Shown: piece by piece, positions 51,999-63,656 of the stretch | Layout: the number at the start of each line of letters is the position of its first letter | How positions within the stretch are numbered: the first letter of the stretch is position 1 | From: Haloplanus ruber | GTDB taxonomy: Archaea > Halobacteriota > Halobacteria > Halobacteriales > Haloferacaceae | DNA length: 64,000 nt | Assembly (NCBI RefSeq): GCF_024494725.1 | Contig: NZ_JANHDK010000001.1 | Location: forward strand, 1,116,001-1,180,000 | Direction: 5' to 3' | Position numbers and translations under genes: made by a program | Notes under the pieces: generated by a model | What the model saw: only the letters and a program-made list of their open reading frames with translations | Told to the model about the DNA's origin: nothing | The model's database searches: none

Positions 51999-52323
51999 AC
52001 TAGTAGACATGTCACGGAGATATTTAACCTTTCTCAAGTAAGTCTTGATTGTGAGAATTAGAGGCCCTACCCTCGGAATAGTACGTTACCAATATCAGAC
52101 ACATCGGTGACTGGACATGTTTGTGTTCGGCTCGAACCGACGGCGACTGCCCGGTCACCGTCGATATCGCTGCCCGGAGAGGCGCGAACGAGTCGGACCT
52201 GCGCGTTCGCCCACTCGCGCCTGTCACACCGGATTCAGTCACCGGCGTTCATGTACTTTTTCATTCGTGTTGCCGTGCTCCCGTCCCGAAAGGACTATTT
52301 GCCGGTTCGGCCGTCGTATCACT
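51999..52323 (+). other. Divergent padR-ppa intergenic region
   Basis: This 325-nt region holds the promoters of padR (TTAAATA on the minus strand at 52021-52027) and of the pyrophosphatase gene (ACTATTT at 52294-52300, about 27 nt before its ATG). The part from 52028 to 52110 is AT-richer than the rest of the window. A GACATGTC palindrome at 52006-52013 overlaps the padR start region and could be an operator. I see no credible gene in it; short frames there lack protein-like sequence. Confidence 0.55.
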
Positions 52324-52857
52324 ATGGTGAACCTGTGGGAAGACCTCGAACCCGGCCCGAACCCGCCCGAGACGATCACCGCCGTCGTCGAGTGTCTCAA
52401 GGGTGAGCGCAACAAGTACGAGTACGACAAGGACGTTCCCGGTATCGTCCTCGACCGGGTTCTCCACAGCAACGTCCACTATCCGAGCGACTACGGATTC
52501 ATCCCCCAGTCGTACTACGACGACGAGGATCCCTTCGACGTCCTCGTCCTCGTCGAGGACCAGACGTTCCCTGGCTGTATCGTCGAAGCCCGCCCCATCG
52601 CACTCATGAAGATGGACGACGACGGCGAACAGGACGACAAGGTCATCGCCGTCCCGACCGAGGACCCCCGGTTCGATCACTTCCAGGACCTCGACGACAT
52701 CCCCCAGCAGACCCTCGACGAGATTGACGAGTTCTTCGCGACCTACAAGAACCTCGAAGAAGGCAAGGAAGTCGAGACGCTGGGTTGGGAGGACAAAGCC
52801 GCCGCGAAAGACGCCATCGAACACGCACTCGACCTCTACGACGAGACGTTCGCCTGA
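52324..52857 (+). CDS. ppa: Inorganic pyrophosphatase (family I)
   Basis: The product is 177 residues. It hydrolyses pyrophosphate to phosphate. Signature stretches are ERNKYEYDKDVPGIVLDRVL, YPSDYGFIPQSYYDDEDPFD (metal-binding Asp) and DDKVIAVPTEDPRF. Length is that of soluble archaeal family I enzymes. It starts at 52324, placed by the TATA-like element about 27 nt upstream; the longer frame to 52117 is rejected. Confidence 0.95.
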   Translation: MVNLWEDLEPGPNPPETITAVVECLKGERNKYEYDKDVPGIVLDRVLHSNVHYPSDYGFIPQSYYDDEDPFDVLVLVEDQTFPGCIVEARPIALMKMDDDGEQDDKVIAVPTEDPRFDHFQDLDDIPQQTLDEIDEFFATYKNLEEGKEVETLGWEDKAAAKDAIEHALDLYDETFA

Positions 52858-52913
52858 GTCGGGCGCCGCCCCGGCCTCGCGAGCACATACCCGTCAGTTA
52901 TCCATCCCACCCG

Positions 52914-52930
52914 GCGCATAAATTATGCGC
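52914..52930 (+). promoter_or_regulatory. Perfect 17-nt palindrome, candidate operator
   Basis: GCGCATAA A TTATGCGC is a perfect 8+1+8 inverted repeat, found just upstream of a CTTTTACTC element (52940-52948) that would act as TATA box for an ATG at 52970. Its place before the TATA element fits an activator or repressor site. Confidence 0.6.
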
Positions 52931-52969
52931 ATGGGTAATCTTTTACTCGGGAGTAGCGTACGGACTGGT

Positions 52970-53074
52970 ATGAGCGACACTTCCCACCCCGGCCTGAGTC
53001 ACGTGACCGTCGTCCCGTCGAACTACGACGCGGACGAGGAGGGGTCGACTCGGTCGGACGACGCGGGGCGCTGA
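52970..53074 (+). CDS. Possible 34-residue small protein
   Basis: The frame encodes MSDTSHPGLSHVTVVPSNYD followed by 14 more residues rich in Asp, Glu and Ser. The TTTTACTC element at about 52941-52948 lies 22-29 nt before the ATG, and the palindrome at 52914-52930 lies just upstream, so the transcript would be leaderless. I recognise no domain. The rhomboid gene downstream has its own promoter-like CTTTTTGTC about 27 nt before its start. The frame may be a real small protein or a regulatory leader frame. Confidence 0.5.
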   Translation: MSDTSHPGLSHVTVVPSNYDADEEGSTRSDDAGR

Positions 53075-53137
53075 ACCGCCCGGGGACGAATCGACGACCG
53101 CCCCCCTTTTTGTCGACCCCGCCACTACGCAGAGGTA

Positions 53138-54103
53138 ATGGCTCAGTGCGACGAGTGCGGCAGTCACGAGAACTTGCCGTACCAGTGTCGGCGCTGTGGC
53201 GGGACGTTCTGTGCGGAACATCGACTGCCGGAGAACCACGACTGTCCCGGGTTGAACGAGTGGAACGATCCGGACGGCGTGTTCGACAGCGGCTTCGACG
53301 ATAGCGTACAGGCCGAGGGCGGGGCGAGTCAAAGCGTTCTCGACAGGGTTCCCGGCCTCGACTCGGTGACGGGGATCGGCGGCCTGCTCGGCTACTTCCG
53401 GGGGAACGTGGCGTACCTGTTTCTCGCGCTCATGTGGATCACGTTCGCCCTCCAACTGGGTATCGGGGCCGTCTTCGGACGGGAAGTGATGGCGTCGCTG
53501 TTCGTTCTCCGGTCGGATCACATCGCCTACGTCTGGACGTGGCTCACCTCGATTTTCGCCCACGGCGGCCTCTATCACATCGCCGGAAACAGCATCGTGC
53601 TGTACTTTTTCGGCCCACTCGTCGAGCGGTACGCCGGATCGAAACGCTTTGCCGCCCTGTTCCTGCTCAGCGGTGCCCTCGCCGGCCTCGGATTCGTCGG
53701 GGTCAGCATCCTCCTCGGCTCGCTCGGTCCCACGGGTGTCGTGAGCGTCGTCGGTGCCAGCGGCGCCATCTTCGCCGTTCTCGGTGTCCTCACGGTGCTC
53801 AACCCCAAACTGCGGATCTATCTCTATTTCATCATCCCCGTTCCGCTGTGGCTGTTCACCGGCGGATTCGCCGTCATCTCCGTGCTCTTTTTCCTCTCAC
53901 CACAGTCCGCGTCGTCGGTGGGCCAGGGCAACGTCGCCCACCTCGCACACCTGATCGGTCTCGTGATTGGACTCGCCTACGGCAAGCGACTCAAGCGTCC
54001 GCGGAACATTCCCGATCAACTGACCTTCGGCGGCGGGCGCGGCCCGGGTGGTCCGGGTGGCCCGGGTGGTCCCGGCGGTCCCGGTGGCCCGGGACGACGG
54101 TGA
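53138..54103 (+). CDS. Rhomboid family intramembrane protease with AN1-type zinc finger
   Basis: The product is 321 residues. An AN1-like zinc finger (CDECGSHENLPYQCRRCGGT, then CAEH and CPGL) opens the protein. Six membrane helices follow, with the rhomboid catalytic Ser208 in GASGAIF and His271 in HLAHLIG, and the HGGLYHIAGN loop. The enzyme cuts substrates inside the membrane; H. volcanii RhoII has this same layout and affects S-layer glycosylation. The tail is a run of Gly-Gly-Pro units encoded at about 54041-54094. Confidence 0.9.
   Translation: MAQCDECGSHENLPYQCRRCGGTFCAEHRLPENHDCPGLNEWNDPDGVFDSGFDDSVQAEGGASQSVLDRVPGLDSVTGIGGLLGYFRGNVAYLFLALMWITFALQLGIGAVFGREVMASLFVLRSDHIAYVWTWLTSIFAHGGLYHIAGNSIVLYFFGPLVERYAGSKRFAALFLLSGALAGLGFVGVSILLGSLGPTGVVSVVGASGAIFAVLGVLTVLNPKLRIYLYFIIPVPLWLFTGGFAVISVLFFLSPQSASSVGQGNVAHLAHLIGLVIGLAYGKRLKRPRNIPDQLTFGGGRGPGGPGGPGGPGGPGGPGRR
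54041..54094 (+). repeat. GGP tandem repeat at the rhomboid C-terminus
   Basis: About six copies of a 9-nt unit close to GGTGGTCCC encode Gly-Gly-Pro. Variation in third positions shows that the repeat is kept at protein level rather than as recent identical copies. It may form a flexible extracellular or cytoplasmic tail and is prone to slippage. Confidence 0.7.
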
Positions 54104-54110
54104 TCCGGCC

Positions 54111-54881
54111 GTGACCCCCGACCGCCCCGAGTTCGTCCCCGACCCCGACGATTCCCGCGCGGAGATGGAGCGACTCCAGCGACAGGTCGCGGACCTGGCG
54201 CGGTTCGCGGACGACCTGGCGTTCGATCCGGCGACCGTCTCACTGGCGGCCGACGCGACATCCGCCAGCGACCGGCCCGTCGTCGCCGGCGTAGATCAGG
54301 CCTTCCTCGACGACCGGGCGGTCAGCGCCGTCGTCTGTCTCCAGGGTGGGACGGTGATCGAGCGCACCTACGCGGTGACCGACCTGTCGATTCCGTACAT
54401 TCCTGGACTACTCGCCATGCGCGAGGGCGGGCCGATCATCGCGGCGTTCGAACGCTTGACGACCGACCCGGACCTCGTCGTCTTCGACGGAAGTGGGCGC
54501 ATCCACTACCGACAGGCTGGTCTCGCGACCCACCTCGGCGTCGTCCTCGACGTGCCGAGCGTCGGCGTCGCAAAGAACCTGCTCTGCGGGCGAATCGACG
54601 TCGACGGCGGCGTCGGCGGGCGACCGGCAGGCTGGCGGGCGCCGGTCGTGGCCGACGACGACATCGACGCTCCCGACGGGACCGTCGTCGGCTACGCCTA
54701 CCAGTCGCGGCAGTACGACTCGAACCCGGTCATCAACCCGCTGTACGTGAGTCCGGGCCACCGCGTGAGCGTGGAGACGGCTGTCGACGTCGTCGCCGCG
54801 CTGTGTGGTGGCTACAAGCTTCCGGAGCCGACCCGACTGGCCGACGCGTACGCCGAGGAGTGCAAGGCCGAAGTCGGGTAG
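54111..54881 (+). CDS. nfi: Endonuclease V
   Basis: The product is 256 residues from a GTG start (VTPDRPEF). The family core is present: VVAGVDQAFLDDRAVSAVVC (metal Asp), PYIPGLLAMREGGPIIAAFE, LVVFDGSGRIHYRQAGLATH and VGVAKNLLCG. It nicks DNA near deaminated bases such as inosine. A haloarchaeal N-terminal ~45 residues precede the core. It starts 7 nt after the rhomboid stop. Confidence 0.92.
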   Translation: MTPDRPEFVPDPDDSRAEMERLQRQVADLARFADDLAFDPATVSLAADATSASDRPVVAGVDQAFLDDRAVSAVVCLQGGTVIERTYAVTDLSIPYIPGLLAMREGGPIIAAFERLTTDPDLVVFDGSGRIHYRQAGLATHLGVVLDVPSVGVAKNLLCGRIDVDGGVGGRPAGWRAPVVADDDIDAPDGTVVGYAYQSRQYDSNPVINPLYVSPGHRVSVETAVDVVAALCGGYKLPEPTRLADAYAEECKAEVG

Positions 54882-54930
54882 TCGCCGACGCTCCGCACGT
54901 TTTAAGCCGTATCTCCGTCACCTCCCGGTA

Positions 54931-56406
54931 ATGAGCGACGATCAGGAACTCGGGATCACCGAGTCGAAGGAACACAGCACCGGCGAGTGGTACGCCGAGG
55001 TGGTACGCAAGGCAGGGTTAGCGAACTACGGCCCGGAGGGGATGAGCGGATTCATCATTACGCGCCCGCGTGGGTACGCGCTCTGGGAGACGATTCGAAA
55101 CGAGCTCGACGCCCGATTCAAGGCGACCGGGGTGCAGAACGCCTACTTCCCGATGTTGATCCCCGAGTCGTATCTCGAACGCGAGAAGGACGTGGTTGAG
55201 GGGTTCGACCCCGAGGTGGCGTGGGTCACACAGGGCGGCTACGAGGAGTTAGATGAGCGATTGGCCGTCCGGCCGACGAGCGAGAGCATCATCGCACCGT
55301 ATCTGAGCCAGTGGATCCGAAGCTACCGGGACCTCCCTACCCGCGTCAATCAGTGGTGTAGCGTGATCCGGTGGGAGGCCACAGAGACCAAGCCGTTTTT
55401 CCGCACCAAGGAGTTCCTCTGGCAGGAGGGTCACACCGCCCACGCGACCGAGGAGAGCGCTTGGTCGGAGACGCTCACGCGCCTCGACCAGTACGAGGAG
55501 GTGTACGAGGACGTCCTCGCCATGCCGGTCCTGCGGGGGAAGAAGCCCGAACACGACAAGTTCCCCGGTGCCGATACGACGACGACCGTCGAGGCGCTGA
55601 TGCCGGACGGCAAGTCGGTCCAGGGAGCGACCAGCCACTACCTCGGACAGAGCTTCGCCGAAGCGTTCGACATCACGTTCACCGACGAAACGGAGGACGA
55701 ACGCGTCGCCCACACCACCTCGTGGGGGCTCTCCTGGCGGGCGCTCGGGGCGCTCATCATGACCCACAGCGACGATCAGGGACTCGTTCTGCCGCCGACG
55801 ATGGCGCCCGAACAGGTCGTGATCGTCCCCATCTGGCAGGAGGAGACGAAAGACGACGTGCTGACGTACGCCGAGGCTATCGCCAGCGACCTCCGGGAAG
55901 CGGGCCTTCGCGTCGAACTCGACGACCGCGACGAACACAACCCCGGCTTCAAGTTCAACGAGTGGGAGCTAAAGGGCGTCCCACTCCGGATCGAAATCGG
56001 CCCCAACGAGGTCGAGGAGGCGACGACGACGCTCGTCCACCGGCCCGACGGCGAGTCCGCCGAGGCTGACCGCGACGGTATCGTCGGAGCCGTCCGGGAC
56101 CACCTCGACACCGTCCACGCCAAACTCTACGCCGCCGCCGAGGAGAACCTGACCGAGAACGTCCGGGAGGCGTCGGATCGGGCGGAGATTCTCGGGACCA
56201 TCGGCCAACACGGCGGCTACGTCAAGGCGCCGTGGTGTGGCGACGAGGACTGCGAGGCGGCGATCAAAGAACCGGTGGCCGCCGAAATCGTCCTCGTGCC
56301 CTTCGAGGGAGAGGAGAGCGACACGGAACCGATCCACGAAGGCGAGACCTGTGCGCTCTGTGAGGACGACGCCGTCGAAACTGCCTACTTCGCTCGTTCG
56401 TACTGA
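54931..56406 (+). CDS. proS: Prolyl-tRNA synthetase
   Basis: The product is 491 residues. It charges tRNA-Pro. The class II motifs are GYALWETIRNELDARFKATG (motif 1 region), RTKEFLWQEGHTAH (motif 2) and GLSWRALGALIMTHSDDQGL (motif 3). The last ~70 residues form the archaeal/eukaryotic-type C-terminal domain with CGDEDC and CALC, a zinc-binding pattern. A TTTAAG element at 54901-54906 is 25-30 nt before the ATG, so the start at 54931 is leaderless. Confidence 0.96.
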   Translation: MSDDQELGITESKEHSTGEWYAEVVRKAGLANYGPEGMSGFIITRPRGYALWETIRNELDARFKATGVQNAYFPMLIPESYLEREKDVVEGFDPEVAWVTQGGYEELDERLAVRPTSESIIAPYLSQWIRSYRDLPTRVNQWCSVIRWEATETKPFFRTKEFLWQEGHTAHATEESAWSETLTRLDQYEEVYEDVLAMPVLRGKKPEHDKFPGADTTTTVEALMPDGKSVQGATSHYLGQSFAEAFDITFTDETEDERVAHTTSWGLSWRALGALIMTHSDDQGLVLPPTMAPEQVVIVPIWQEETKDDVLTYAEAIASDLREAGLRVELDDRDEHNPGFKFNEWELKGVPLRIEIGPNEVEEATTTLVHRPDGESAEADRDGIVGAVRDHLDTVHAKLYAAAEENLTENVREASDRAEILGTIGQHGGYVKAPWCGDEDCEAAIKEPVAAEIVLVPFEGEESDTEPIHEGETCALCEDDAVETAYFARSY

Positions 56407-56549
56407 TAGCGTCGACCCCAGCGATTCCGGATACCGCCATCACGGGGCCGAACGTCACGACTGACGGTCGACCGTACGACCCTCACGGCGGCTGGCGTAT
56501 CGAAGATTATCGATCATTATGTTAGTTTCGCCAAGGTATTTGGTGGAAT

Positions 56550-56566
56550 TAATATGATATATATTA
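56550..56566 (+). promoter_or_regulatory. AT-rich inverted repeat upstream of gltB
   Basis: TAATAT GATAT ATATTA is a 6+5+6 inverted repeat in the AT-rich 222-nt gap between proS and gltB. It lies about 45 nt upstream of the gltB TATA element and is a possible site for a nitrogen-linked regulator. It could also reflect AT bias. Confidence 0.4.
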
Positions 56567-56608
56567 CCTTGTATGTGACTAATGAAGCCTTACGGTAACA
56601 GGAACAGG

Positions 56609-56615
56609 CTAATAA
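56609..56615 (+). promoter_or_regulatory. TATA element of gltB
   Basis: CTAATAAG here centres about 26 nt before the ATG at 56638. This spacing favours 56638 as the start over the in-frame ATG at 56629. Confidence 0.55.
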
Positions 56616-56637
56616 GTGGGAACCCGGTATGCCAGGT

Positions 56638-61170
<4,533 letters not shown>

Positions 61171-61174
61171 CCCG

Positions 61175-61870
61175 TTACGCGTCGTCGCGGTCGTCCGGCC
61201 CGTCGAGCCCCGGAATCTCGTCTTCGAGCCACTCGCGGAACCACTTCACCCGCTTGAGCCGCTGGTGGGCGATGCCCTCGGCGGCGTCGCTCTCGACACG
61301 CCGGGCGGCGTCGTGGCCGCGTTCGAGGACGCGGTCGATCATCTCACCGGCGTCCATGTGTGTGCGCGACTCGTACCCCATGCGCAGAATCATCAACACG
61401 GTGCCGTTGGCACCGACCTTATCGAGGATGTCGCCCTCAATGAGACACTGTGTCTCCAGAGCGACATCGGCGAGTGGCCCCTGATAGGAGTGCTCTCGGA
61501 CCGACTGTGTCACCTGATCGACAAACGACTGGGGGTAGTCGCCGTGTGTCGCGAGATACTCGCGGGCGACGCGGGCCCCCTCGTCGGCGTGGCGCTCCTG
61601 TTCGGCTTCGAGTTTCGCGATGTCGTGAAAGAGCGCCGCCACGCGGACGACGTCGAGGTCGGCCCCCTCGTGGCTGGCAATTTCCGTCGCCAGATCCACC
61701 ACGTTCAGCGTGTGGTTGAAGCGGTATTCGGCGCTGTGCCACGGATACCACCGCATTCGCCCGCCGTCGCGCTCGTTTTCGACGCTCGCAACGAGATAGT
61801 CTGAGACGAATCGTTTCATCTCCGCGAACTCCTCGTCCGAGACGGCCGACTCCTTGATCTCAACCCCCAC
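61175..61870 (-). CDS. HD domain-containing phosphohydrolase-like protein
   Basis: The product is 231 residues. The HD motif appears as FNHTLNVVDLA and AALFHDIAKLE, with later His/Asp ligands in HADEG and VREHSYQGP, and EGDILDKVGANG as the closing aspartate. The protein binds divalent metal and probably cleaves a phosphoester. The substrate is unknown. Its 3' end faces the gltB 3' end (4-nt gap). Confidence 0.86.
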   Translation of the reverse strand: MGVEIKESAVSDEEFAEMKRFVSDYLVASVENERDGGRMRWYPWHSAEYRFNHTLNVVDLATEIASHEGADLDVVRVAALFHDIAKLEAEQERHADEGARVAREYLATHGDYPQSFVDQVTQSVREHSYQGPLADVALETQCLIEGDILDKVGANGTVLMILRMGYESRTHMDAGEMIDRVLERGHDAARRVESDAAEGIAHQRLKRVKWFREWLEDEIPGLDGPDDRDDA

Positions 61871-62367
61871 AGTTCCACCTCCGTTGCGTTCGTGTGTAGC
61901 TCATTGTCGAAAAAAGGACTGTTCGACTATTAGGCGTTACGACAACGGCGGTCGACGCGAACAGTGGTGAGTGTGGTGGATCGGCGGCTCGGTCGGGCGC
62001 CGGTGACCGCCGTCCGTGACACCCCGACCCCGGGGACCGACCGCGAGGATCAGGGTCGTCCAGCGGGGTTCCGCGAACCGGCGGGACATGGTCGACCGGG
62101 GCGCTCGGGCACGGCCCGTGCCAGGAGGCGTCCGAGAAGGACGATGACGACCGGGACCGCGGGGTGGAGGAAGACAGCCGGCAGCGCCACGAGACAGGGG
62201 TTGGGGAACCGACTCCCGGTGGCGTGGTCGGAGAGACGATCACAGCGGGGACGCGTGCGGGGTGACGTGTGGTACATCTACGGGGGAGGGCCGAAGCGTG
62301 CGTCGCGCGGACCACAGGGGAGGAATGGCCCGGTGTCGGTGCGGGGGAGTGAGCCGTCTATTCTGTT
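61871..62367 (+). other. Intergenic region, no convincing gene
   Basis: About 500 nt lies between the HD gene and the operator of the GbsR-type gene. Both strands carry short open frames. One on the minus strand (62050-62277) has a hydrophobic LVALPAVFLHPAVPVVIVLL stretch, but it lacks a promoter at the expected distance from its ATG and its ends look non-coding. Nothing resembling a tRNA, rRNA or repeat was seen. The region may contain a small RNA, but no direct sign of one is visible. Confidence 0.5.
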
Positions 62368-62400
62368 TGTTCGGCTCATTCCGAACAACCAGACCGAACA
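62368..62400 (+). promoter_or_regulatory. Inverted repeat with extra half-site, operator candidate
   Basis: TGTTCGG (62368-62374), spacer CTCATT and CCGAACA (62381-62387) form a perfect 7+6+7 inverted repeat. A third half-site CCGAACA stands at 62394-62400, directly before a TTTAAT element (62402-62407) that would be the TATA box. The layout suggests cooperative binding of a dimeric regulator, probably the GbsR/MarR-type protein encoded downstream. Confidence 0.65.
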
Positions 62401-62478
62401 GTTTAATGCTTACGATTCGTCACGTACGGCCGTGAACGAACGGTGGACGGACCCCTCGGTCGGCGACGGGGAGCGACC

Positions 62479-62988
62479 ATGAGCGGGGACGAGGCGGGGA
62501 CCGCTCGGGAGGAAGTCATCGAGTCGATGGAGCGGTCGGCGGAGGTGTACGGGTTGAGTCGGAGCGCGGGGCGGGTGTACGGTGTGCTCTACTTCGCCGC
62601 CGAACCCCTGTCGATTCCCGAACTGGTCGAGGAGACGGGGTACGCGAAGTCGACGATCAGCAACGTGACCCGACGGTTGACGCGGATCGGCTTGATTCGC
62701 CGGCGCTCCTCGGGCGGTGGCGGGCGGCGGGTCCGGTTCGAACCCGAGGCGGACCTGTGGTTCGTCGTCCGTGACGTGTTCCAGCAACACGTCGCTCGGG
62801 AGATGGGGACGACCCGGCGAACACTCGACCGGTCCCTGTCCCGCCTCGACGACGAGGACACGACGACACGCGCCCGTATCGAGGCGTTGGCGGCCACATA
62901 CGACGAGTTCGAGACGCTCCTCGAACTCGCGATGGACCACTCCGTCACGGAGTTGATCGACGCCATCGAGGCCTACGAGGACGACTGA
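62479..62988 (+). CDS. GbsR/MarR-type winged-helix regulator
   Basis: The product is 169 residues starting MSGDEAGTAREEVIE. The winged helix covers residues 20-85: YGLSRSAGRVYGVLYFAAEP, then IPELVEETGYAKSTISNVTR and RRLTRIGLIRRRSSGGGGRR. A C-terminal helical dimerisation region follows. This is the GbsR/MarR-like type of haloarchaea, often controlling transporters. The start at 62479 (GGGGAGCGACC before ATG) is preferred over GTG at 62443. The strong palindrome upstream suggests autoregulation. Confidence 0.88.
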   Translation: MSGDEAGTAREEVIESMERSAEVYGLSRSAGRVYGVLYFAAEPLSIPELVEETGYAKSTISNVTRRLTRIGLIRRRSSGGGGRRVRFEPEADLWFVVRDVFQQHVAREMGTTRRTLDRSLSRLDDEDTTTRARIEALAATYDEFETLLELAMDHSVTELIDAIEAYEDD

Positions 62989-63540
62989 CTACCAGGAGAC
63001 GGTGTAGACACAGGCGTCGTCGCCGTCGCGGCGACACCGGTCGCCCCGCTCTTCGACGAAGACGAAGGCCTCGACGGGGGCGTGTTTCCTGGCGACGGCC
63101 CGGATCAGGCCCCGGTCGAACGGGCAGGGGTAGGGGGTTCGACAGGTCATCTCGGCCTCGCGGTCACCGACTGCGGCGAACCGGTAGAAGCCGATGTCGC
63201 CGCCGCGGTGGTTTCGGCGGTAGGCGTCGTCGATGGCACGCAGTCCCTCGGGGACCGAATCCGGATCGGCCGGCCACTCGGCGACGTCGGGGATCTGTTC
63301 GCCGAGTCGGTCGAGGATGTGCGGTTCGAGTTCCGCCGCGATGACCTCGAACGTGTTCAACCAGGCCTGCTGGGGATACCACTCGTCCGGCGACGGATCG
63401 TCGATGCCGTTCGCCGCGAGGGCGTCGCGTGCCGTCTCCCGGTAGGCGTCGGCGAACCGAGCGAGTGCGTCGTCGACGACGCGAAGAATCGTCCGCCCGT
63501 GGACGTCCACGTCCTCGTCGAAGGCCTCGTAGGGAGCCAT
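62989..63540 (-). CDS. Haloarchaeal protein with V4R-like C-terminus
   Basis: The product is 183 residues. The C-terminal half, TCRTPYPCPFDRGLIRAVAR and onward to FVEERGDRCRRDGDDACVYT, has the pattern of V4R domains, which end in GxxCRxGDxxCxY and bind small ligands or a metal. The N-terminal part (YEAFDEDVDVHGRTILRVVD) is helical and may be a heme-NO-binding-associated module. The minus-strand TATA-like TATATCC at about 63565-63571 stands about 26 nt before the ATG at 63540, ruling out the longer form to 63588. It is convergent with the GbsR gene with no gap. Confidence 0.72.
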   Translation of the reverse strand: MAPYEAFDEDVDVHGRTILRVVDDALARFADAYRETARDALAANGIDDPSPDEWYPQQAWLNTFEVIAAELEPHILDRLGEQIPDVAEWPADPDSVPEGLRAIDDAYRRNHRGGDIGFYRFAAVGDREAEMTCRTPYPCPFDRGLIRAVARKHAPVEAFVFVEERGDRCRRDGDDACVYTVSW

Positions 63541-63656
63541 CGACTGTGCCTGTGCGGGGCGTCCGGATATAGCTTGGTGGGACAGCATCGGGTGAGGTTT
63601 TCATCCCTGATACTCACGTCCGAACGGTTATTCGCCCGTCGGTTGTATAGCCGGCG

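Noticed and set aside
54041-54094. Short tandem repeat considered as CRISPR or mobile-element end
   Set aside because: The 9-nt units encode Gly-Gly-Pro in frame at the end of the rhomboid gene, with no spacers and no terminal inverted repeats.
62050-62277. A 75-residue minus-strand frame with one hydrophobic stretch
   Set aside because: No TATA element at the right distance, no ribosome binding site, and Arg/Pro-rich ends. It could be real only if a homologue is found.
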